From Maratus speciosus (Eukaryota; Arthropoda; Arachnida; Araneae; Salticidae): a stretch of 64,000 nucleotides of DNA. The notes under the pieces are model-generated. The model did no database searches, was not told the origin of the DNA, and was given only the letters and a program-made list of their open reading frames with translations. Numbering within the stretch: position 1 is the stretch's first letter; the number at the start of each line of letters is the position of its first letter. Shown here piece by piece: positions 56,283-64,000 of the stretch. Where the stretch lies: the NCBI GenBank assembly GCA_963932465.1, contig OZ010800.1, positions 99,963,307-100,027,306 on the forward strand. Direction: 5' to 3'. The position numbers and the translations under genes were made by a program.

Positions 56283-57456
56283 TTCAAAAATCGAACACCT
56301 TGCATGCTTCGTTTTCTTTGGCATGTGGAATTATTAACTATTATTCAAAAATACGAACTAATAATTCCACGAGCGAACGAAATTGAAAAATGCAAGTTGT
56401 TCGTTTCATTTCTTTGTTTTGCCTGTTTTGTGTGACGTTTTCGTAACACATGTAATGATTCTCTCCTTTATCTATAGAGTTTTGATGTAACTCGTTAATG
56501 AATGATGCTGTATCGTTATATATGCCATTTTTACGTGTTAGTTAATCCGTTACAAATCATTGCATCATTAGAAAAAAGAAATAAACATCCAATTAAAATT
56601 AAAAAAAGTTACATGAATTACATGAAAAACTGAATGGTGGCGTTTCAGTTCATTTCATCACAGCTTCGTGCAATTTCAGAATATCATTATTTATTTGTCT
56701 TGAAAATGCCTCTGTATGAGTAGATTTCAACACACAAATAAAACTATTTTACTGTTTTTAAAGCTTTAATTTTACACCTTTTAACAATTAGAAATAATAT
56801 ATTATTACAAGGTGTAAATTCGTTATATATCCTGATTTATTTTCCGCATTCATTTTTCCAAAATCGCTTTTCTTCAGAAGTTTATTATACAATACATATG
56901 TATTACAACATGAATGCATTTTTATATCTTGTAATCTCTATGTCATTTCACAGAACTTAATTCAATTTTAACGATGTAATTTTATTGAAGGTTAATTGAA
57001 TGTGTTTACTGATTTGTTGTCGATTTTTTTTTTTTTTGTACATTGATTATAGTTATAAAAATTCATATCTTATAACACAATATATACTATAATATAGAAC
57101 TGTATCATTTTAACGATATTTTGGTAATTTTCTAAACAAAATATTGCACATATGAAACAAATTTCAGCACATAATGTAGTATGTACGGGTAATACTTAAC
57201 ACACTGTGTCACCTATATAATTATAATATTTTAACGTATATCCAGAGATTAAATAAATGCTTCAGATGATTTACAGTGAATCTTTAAGGCTGAACAATTT
57301 CTTTTTATACATAAAACGAATAAAGCCTCCCTATACACACGCATTATCCCAGTTATAAAATACATTTGTGACTAGAGAGACATTTGAGAATAATGATAAA
57401 TATTCTGGCCAGTAAACACATCGATCTGATAAACAAACGTTGACTTACGAGGAATA
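56283..57456. other. AT-rich DNA, no gene seen
   Basis: Nothing recognised besides poly-T at about 57026-57038. Confidence 0.45.
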
Positions 57457-57948
57457 TTCAATCATTATCATACCGAATGTGTATAAAATATTTGCACTGC
57501 GATGGTTGGTGTGGAATATTGAAGTGTAATGTCACAGAATCTTATATGCTCAATTTCAGAACCGTTGCTGCTATATTAACATATTTTCTTTTCGTTTTAG
57601 GTGCGAGAGGCGGCACGTAACTTGAAAGAGGGGGAAGGCTAGTTTCGGGATCATGGGCCCAGACCTGAAGTAATTCTGTGATAAATTTGTGACAGTGGGT
57701 GAGATCTGTCTACACCACTATGATTCCGAGTCGAAATGGCAGTAGTCACGTCTCATTCACTGTCACCTCCAACACCTCCTTTCAAGCTAGGTGAGACATC
57801 GCACACCCAAAACAAGAAAAATATGTTAATATAGCAGTTACAGTTCTGAAGTTGAGCATATAGACATCTAAGGCATTAGGTTTCAATATTCCATATCAAG
57901 CATCGCAGTACAAATAACTTATACACACTCGGGACAATAATTATTGAA
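57457..57948. mobile_element. ~490-bp foldback element
   Basis: Inverted arms of about 170 bp (57457-57630 and 57780-57948) with ends TTCAAT-ATTAT and GTGTGTATAA. The pair CTATATTAACATATTTTCTT (57573-57592) and its inverse (about 57820-57840) is the clearest. The centre is GC-richer. No target duplication was placed; superfamily unknown. Confidence 0.6.
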
Positions 57949-58479
57949 CCACCATCATATAATTTGCTTAATGCTTACATATAGGATATTTTTTATACCG
58001 AGCTATGGATACCGCGAATTTTTTATTTATTTCTTACTTTCTGTTGTACGTTATGTTGTTCTTACGTGTTACTTACGTTATGTTTCTTACTTTATGTTGA
58101 GAATGGTCAGACAACTTTTGAAAATCTCACAATTTTCTTTTTTTTTTTTTTTTTTTTTTTACTACAAATGCAATTTTATAATTGGTATACCTGGAAATTG
58201 AGCCAGTTATTTAAATTCCAAACCGTTTGAATGATACTAGAGACTTCAGTGACACTTAGCATAAATCCATGTAGTCAAATTTTTTCTGCCAAATCGCTAG
58301 CACGTGAAGTGACTGAATTTTTCTATTCTTCTATTTTTTAATAAAATTTTTTAATAATATTTTTACTTTCGTCCATCTTGACATTAAGAAATTACTCGAT
58401 TTGTGAAAATTTTTGACTTCTGATTTTCGATAGATTTATATGTTTTAGAAGGTCCTGAAGACGATTAGATGGATTTTAG
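57949..58479. other. AT-rich DNA, no gene seen
   Basis: Poly-T at about 58138-58160; nothing else recognised. Confidence 0.4.
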
Positions 58480-59520
58480 AAAATTTCTGTCTGTCTGTGA
58501 CAAAAAGATTGTAGGCGCTCAACAACAAATTCAGGAAGATTTACAAAACTTTAGATTCAGTTAGAACTTGATATAAACTGGCGCTGATTAGTTTTTGATG
58601 TATAGCGCCCGACATGTGAGGCTGCTATGCTTTATTTTGTACAATAATGCAATAGCTGTATCTAATGCATTGATTTTCATAAAACTTCAGAATCAGATAG
58701 TGCTTGATATGTGTTAGTGTCAGTGACGTATTAGTCAAAATCGTCTGAAAGGCTGTGATACACTGTAAAAAAAATCTGTAGTTCTACATATGTAAAGTTT
58801 CATGCTTACTAAACTTTGATCTGTAACTGTACAAAAAAAAAAATCTGCAAATCTACAAAACTAGTTTTTGTAAAGTTACAGAACTCTGTAACTTTACAAA
58901 TGAATCTACTAAAATTACAGTTATCTTACTAAAATTTTATCTGTAACCCGGGTTGCAGTTACATGAAAAGTTCTAGGCATCCCATTTTCCTAAAAAATTT
59001 TTAGTAACCTTACAGATTTTTTTATTTTCGGCGCAAAAGTGCGTCTGTTACAGGAATTTTTGTTGTTGCCGTTACATAAAATGTTCTAGGAATCCCAGTT
59101 TCCTAGAAAAACTTTAGTAACTTTACAGATTTTTTTTTTTTTTTTACAGTGTACTATGCTGCATTTTTCATGATTTCCACAACAACTCTATCTTAAGAAC
59201 TAATGCACAAATTTTCACCAAACTTCAGATTCATGTACACCTTGATAAATACTGGTGCTGATTGTGTTTTGACGTAAATCGTACAAGAGTGTGGCTGCTA
59301 TGCCACATTTTTCACGATTTCCGCAATATCTCTATCTCAAGAACTAACGCAGAAATTTCATCACATTTTTGATTCAGCTAGACGCTGACACAAGTTGTTT
59401 CTGATTAGGTTTTAGTGTAAATCACTGTCAGTGTCACTATCACAATCTGTTTTAGTGCCACTGTGCTTCATTTTGCAGGATTTACGCATTTTTAACGACA
59501 GCCATATCTGAAGAATGGAC
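58480..59520. repeat. diverged tandem repeat, ~140-bp unit, about four copies
   Basis: Each unit has AAACTT(T/C)AGATTCAG, CTTGATA-A-TGG-GCTGATT, GTGAGGCTGCTATGC, CATTTTTCA-GATTTCC and ATCT-AAGAACTAATGC in that order. Copies start near 58548, 58680, 59219 and about 59360. A miniature element at 58761-59151 interrupts the second copy. Confidence 0.7.
58761..59151. mobile_element. 391-bp TA-target MITE
   Basis: Ends CACTGTAAAAAAAATCTGTA and the inverse (AGATTT...TTTTACAGTG), flanked by TA on both sides. Removing it and one TA restores the repeat unit phrase GCTGTGATACTATGCTGC. The inside is built of variants of CTGTAACTTTACA and TTCTAGG(A/C)ATCCCA, each present at least twice. Confidence 0.75.
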
Positions 59521-60597
59521 GGAATTTTATATCTTTAAAATTCTCATGATGGGCATAAATTGACATTTATTTTTGGCATTTCGAATTTTGTATTAATATG
59601 TATGAGATAGAAGAATGTTTTGCGATTGGCACATCCAAATATTTACATAATATTTTTCTATTTAGTTTTTTCGTACGATCATCGATTCCTGTGATCAGTG
59701 GATCTTTGTTGCACAAATTTTGCATAATGACACAAATAACAGACTTTATTGATAAGAATGCTTTCGTAACTTTTTTCGCATAATGTTGAAAATTGTTTAA
59801 TAGTAAATGTGTGACTGAAGATGTCACTTTATTTTTATATCAACGATGTAAATCAATCAAAAAATACCGAATCTTTCGTGTTCTACTAAATTTATATATT
59901 TCAATAAAAGACAAAATGATATATATTTAAATATTTTTATACTACACAATTCTTATAAGGAATTCTATATATTTAATATATTTAATGTCTAATTTTTGTA
60001 ATATTGAAAATGTCTGTCTTTTAACCGCTATTTTTCAAATAGAATGAAAGAAAGCACTAAGGTTTTTGAATTTTAAAATAATAATATTTCTAAAGAATCG
60101 TTATTTATTGAATTTTGATTTAAAATGTGAGTTTTCAGTTTAATGAATGCGTGAAATCGTAATAAACCTAAAATATTTTCTATATATATGAACATTTATC
60201 CCTGTATAATACATTTTTAAAAACTTTCAAGTTTGGATGGAGATTTTGCATTTAATTTCTAAACATAAGAGCATCATTATTTCATAATTACAAAGATTCC
60301 TTCAAGAAAAAAAGAAAATACATTGTCGATATACTTTTTTTCTTCTTTGTTGTGAAACTTATTCTTTCCCACAATGTAATTTTTCTCCGTACGATATTCA
60401 AATACGTAATATTTATCACAAATGAAACGGACAATTTTAATTTTAGATGAACTTCTCGAAATAAAATGATTATTTCTTAACTTTGCGAATAAGGATAATC
60501 GAATGTATTTACTTATTCTAATGGCGCATGCTGCAACTAAAATGCCTCTTTTTCATTTTTTAGTGTTTTTCAGTGAAAATGTATTAATATGAAAATA
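59521..60597. other. AT-rich DNA, no gene seen
   Basis: No supported gene; overlapping short frames at 59567-59827 have no recognisable domain. Confidence 0.45.
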
Positions 60598-61462
60598 CAC
60601 TGGTGTCCAAAATTAAGGACCAGTCAAAAAATGCTAATTTTTAAGTAAGATAATGCTCAAAAGAAAATAATATAATTCAAATAATTACTATCCCTACAGC
60701 ACAGCTAGTCCATATAGCACCTCATTCATGTCACACATAGCCAAAGTGTCACAGTCACTACGGTGAAACAAAAAATAGAAAATGCCACACGTCTCATTAT
60801 GAGTCTCAAATGATCATTATATATGACTCCACTGAGACGTCACCGTGACTGGTACTTTGTGCCGAGTCACCAGGTGACTTTACAATGTAGTTACATTGTG
60901 ACTCTTATGAGACTGTCATTTTTAGACTCAATTTCAAAGTCATCATGAACGTTGCATTATGATAAGTCACCAAATAATATCACATGATAGTCAAATGGTG
61001 ACTTTTCACAAAAGACCGCAATGGTGACTTCAGAGTAGTCTCTGTCACCTGAAAGTAATCATGTGACTTTAATGTGACATTATTTGGTAACTTATCATAA
61101 TGCAGCGTTCACGATAACCTTGAAATTGAGTCTACAGAGGACACCACATGTGAGTCACAATGCAACTACATTGCAAAGTCATATGGTGACTCGTCACAAA
61201 GCAGCAGTCACAGTGACGTCTCAGTGGAGTCACATATAGTGATCATTTGATACTCATAATGAGATGTATGGAATGTCCTGTTTTTTTTTCCTTCACCGTA
61301 GTCTCAGTGACACTTGTGACCATGTGTGACACGAATGAGATGTTATATGGACAAGCTGTGTTCTAGAGATAGTAATAATTTGAATTATATTATTTCCTTT
61401 TGAGTATTCGCGTACTTGAAAATTAGCATTTTGTGATTGGTCCTTAATTTTGTACACCAGTG
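60598..61462. mobile_element. 865-bp near-complete palindrome, TA-target element rich in GTCAC/GTGAC
   Basis: Ends CACTGGTGTCCAAAATTAAG and the inverse (CTTAATTTTGTACACCAGTG), flanked by TA at 60596-60597 and 61463-61464. The two halves are inverted copies almost to the centre (about 61020-61035). About 23 GTCAC/GTGAC pentamers occur in the inner 600 bp. TA target and the end sequence resemble Tc1/mariner-group elements (inference). No coding capacity. Confidence 0.75.
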
Positions 61463-61464
61463 TA

Positions 61465-64000
61465 TTTGGTAGTAAAAAAATAATAATTGTTGATAAAAAG
61501 TGCAATAAAATAATATAGACAATGGTACATAAGTGCGCTTTTCTCAAATTATTCCTTGTACATTTTCTGTGAAAAAAAATATCAAGAGAATATATATATA
61601 TATATATGTACAAAATATACATTTGAACTTATGTACTATGGGACACTGCAACACTAACTTCTTTGAATTAACGAAAAAATCATAGAAATAATGATAACTC
61701 AAAATATTGTAGGTAATTTTTGAAAATACGTAACACATAGTAATGAGTATTGTCGAAGTCACCCTGTTGAAAAAACACGTCTCAAACACTGACGAAGTGC
61801 ATTTAACTAAAGTGTGTATCCGCATAGTTAAATTATGATATTTTGTGATTAATGATATATACAATATATAAACTGTTAGTAACATTTGTGACTTCGTATC
61901 AACGAACATTTATAACAGTACTGCAGTAGCAACGATTGATTGTGCAGTTAATTTCGAGGGACTACATTTACATGAAACTGTGTTTAATATGGTGTTTAAA
62001 TTGTGTTTAAATTGTGTTTAATATGGGGCGTGATCATTTCTACAAATTTACAGATTTTTTAAAATTTGTTGCGGCCGACTACGCGTTTCGCGATGTTAGG
62101 AGTTTGCAATTATTGAACGTACTGGGCATTAAAATCTTTCTCAATCTGTACTAAGTCGGTAAATTAGAAGCGAATATATGTACCTAATTTTTTTTTTCAT
62201 ACATGTTTGATGACATTCGTACATAAAAGTGTATGTTTGCATTAAAATTCAATTTTTTCTATGGAAGGCATTTATAGTATCTGCATGTCATATTAAAGTT
62301 TCATTTTACTTTGTAGTTTTTAATATAAAGACACAGCTAAGCAATAATTATGTTATATGTGACGACTAGAACAATTTTGTTTAAATCTTGGATTGCTTAA
62401 TGATTTGCGAATAATTCAAAATTATATTGTCGCAAACCTAGACTTCCTCCATTCTATGAATCTAAATACGCGTGTATAATGGATAATAAATCGTTTATGG
62501 TTTCTTAACATAAATGTGCATCTTATATATTTTTAACTGTCAAAACTAGATTTATAATTAAAAATATTTTTAATTACCTTAAATTTAACTGCATACTCCA
62601 AAGATCTTGTAATAGCCACATTTTACTCTGACTTGTTAAAATTAGTTTAAATAACTCAAGTACATGCTTCCAAAAATAGTCTGTCCTGCACAGAAGATAT
62701 TGAGACAACCTACAAGTGGCATAGACTGGAGTTTTTGGAATGAAGAATTATTATTTTGGCGCTTATCTGAAAACATCTGTGACGGTTTCTAAATAAAACC
62801 GTATACCATGCATATCGAAAACTTCTTTAGATGAAATTGCAGCCTTGTATTAGTTTCCAAAGTGTATAAAAAATTACACACTCATATTAAACATTTTCGT
62901 CATATTTCCTGTTTGTCTGTCTGGCTCTTACAACTTAATAGTTTCTGAAACCAGTGATCGAACAGTGTGGCACCAAACAATCAATTGACACCCCTAAATT
63001 TTAATAGTATTCTTAGTCTTGCTTCAGGATAGAATTTCTGAGACTTTTAATGGCGAAAAATACAATAAAAATGTACTGATGACAATTGCCCAACTGCTGC
63101 GCCATTGTTCAATCACTGTGAAAATAAATTATGCCTCGAAGTATTTGTATCAAATTTGCTATTCCAAATTTCTTATTTTACTATAATGACATACTTACGA
63201 TGTACTCCGAAACATGAAATTTCATACTGTTGCATAGAACGCCAGCCCGATGCAAAAATAATATTTTCTTTGCACTAGAGCAATAAATTAAAATTTAAAA
63301 AATAATAAAAATGCCTATAGTAAAATTTATTTTTGAAGCAGATTTTGTTTACTGAAACCAAAGTAATTTTTATTTTAACATTTCTCTTTTTTTAATCTTT
63401 CTTGTCTTTAAATACATCCGATATCATTTATTTTTTATTTTTTTCTTAAATTAGTCGTTTATTCATCATTTTTGTTATGCTTCTCGCTGTTTTCTTCTAT
63501 GTAACTATGAAGTAGTTAATTGAAAAAAAAATATTTTAATTTTATCTAAATTCTACTAACGACATTGTAACTTTCATAACATTTTTTATTCCAATTACCT
63601 CCCTATTTTAATATGCTCGATCTTTTACAATAATAAAATTATAAAATACTGTAATAAGAATGAATATAAATTAACTAACCTCTTCGAACGGTTTTGAAAC
63701 AAGTTGATTTCAAATCAAAGTAAATTATTCCCTTTTCCTCTGTCTAAAGTATCTTTAAATTTGAGACTTGATTTAGAGATATTTTATCTTTAAAAAAAAT
63801 ACAGTTGTTTTGAGTACGTTCAATCTAAATGAAATTTATTTCACATCCATTTAACTTCATTGTTTAAATGTAAGATAAATTGCTTTTTAAATTATCTCAA
63901 TGCGTATAAAGTTTTGGTTATCTCATAAAAACGATTTAAATATAAATGAGAATGTTTCAATCACAATTTCTTGAAATATGAATTATAGATTAGGTGTATT
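61465..64000. other. AT-rich DNA, no gene seen
   Basis: (AT)n at about 61589-61608. A GCGGCCGACTACGCGTTTCG patch at about 62071 stands out by composition but has no frame. No family recognised to the window end. Confidence 0.45.

Noticed and set aside
58140..58160. Poly-T as branch/pyrimidine tract of a host intron
   Set aside because: No flanking exon-like frame with splice sites could be found.
61293..61909. 109- and 121-codon minus-strand frames
   Set aside because: They cross the palindromic element and an (AT)n run, and are Ile/Tyr/His-rich with no domain.

Overview
This is a eukaryotic, AT-rich, intergenic or heterochromatin-like window, most probably from an arthropod. The basis is the mixture of Ty3/gypsy-lineage LTR elements, Tc1-like, piggyBac-like and TAA-target DNA transposons, tRNA-derived SINEs, a Penelope-type GIY-YIG fragment, long poly-A/T runs and poly-C tracts. 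An arachnid would fit, but the sequence alone does not fix the taxon. I found no convincing host gene, rRNA gene, functional tRNA gene or CRISPR array. Nearly every long open frame that can be recognised belongs to a transposable element (TE). Layout: (1) 1-8.6 kb holds a TAA-flanked long-terminal-inverted-repeat (TIR) element (1837-3083) inserted into the target-site duplication (TSD) of a SINE (3088-3331), then a decayed gypsy integrase 3' end with polypurine tract and short LTR (6372-7342). (2) 8612-16371 is a complete LTR element, here called A. It has two nearly identical 977/978-bp LTRs and a 5-bp GGGGT duplication, but a 5.8-kb internal region without coding capacity. (3) 16.6-17.7 kb has a 33-bp minisatellite and a Penelope-like 3' end. 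(4) 19597-21532 is a second TAA-target long-TIR element carrying a second SINE copy. (5) 22517-23815 is a TTAA-flanked TIR element hit by a solo LTR. (6) 24263-26364 is a TIR element with 610-bp arms, an 8-bp TSD and a 310-aa cysteine-containing protein. (7) 27.47-38.2 kb is a C-rich array of about 150-bp repeats split by gypsy element B (LTRs 28257-29305 and 36866-37907; broken gag, protease and truncated RT). B itself carries a TA-flanked TIR element (34151-35310) that encloses another miniature element. (8) 40.0-42.5 kb has a Tc1-like transposase remnant cut by a foldback element, plus diverged tandem repeats. (9) 43506-54760 is a piggyBac-like element with TTAA ends, split by a full-length minus-strand gypsy element C (44546-54155, GTAAC TSD) with recognisable gag, protease, RT/RNase H and integrase. 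(10) 55.9-61.5 kb holds direct repeats, a foldback, a 140-bp tandem array with a TA-target MITE, and an almost wholly palindromic TA-target element full of GTCAC/GTGAC motifs. The rest is AT-rich DNA in which I see nothing. How the parts relate: element C has a complete but broken gag-pol order. Elements A and B look like relatives: their LTRs share a block, and their 3' internal regions share a conserved noncoding block. This suggests A is a non-autonomous passenger of B-like machinery (inference). The insertions can be ordered in time: SINE before TAA element; TTAA element before solo LTR; piggyBac-like element before C; C-rich array before B. The most unusual feature is the architecture of the two TAA-target elements. 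Each carries a tRNA-like RNA polymerase III promoter module inside both inverted arms, all pointing inward.
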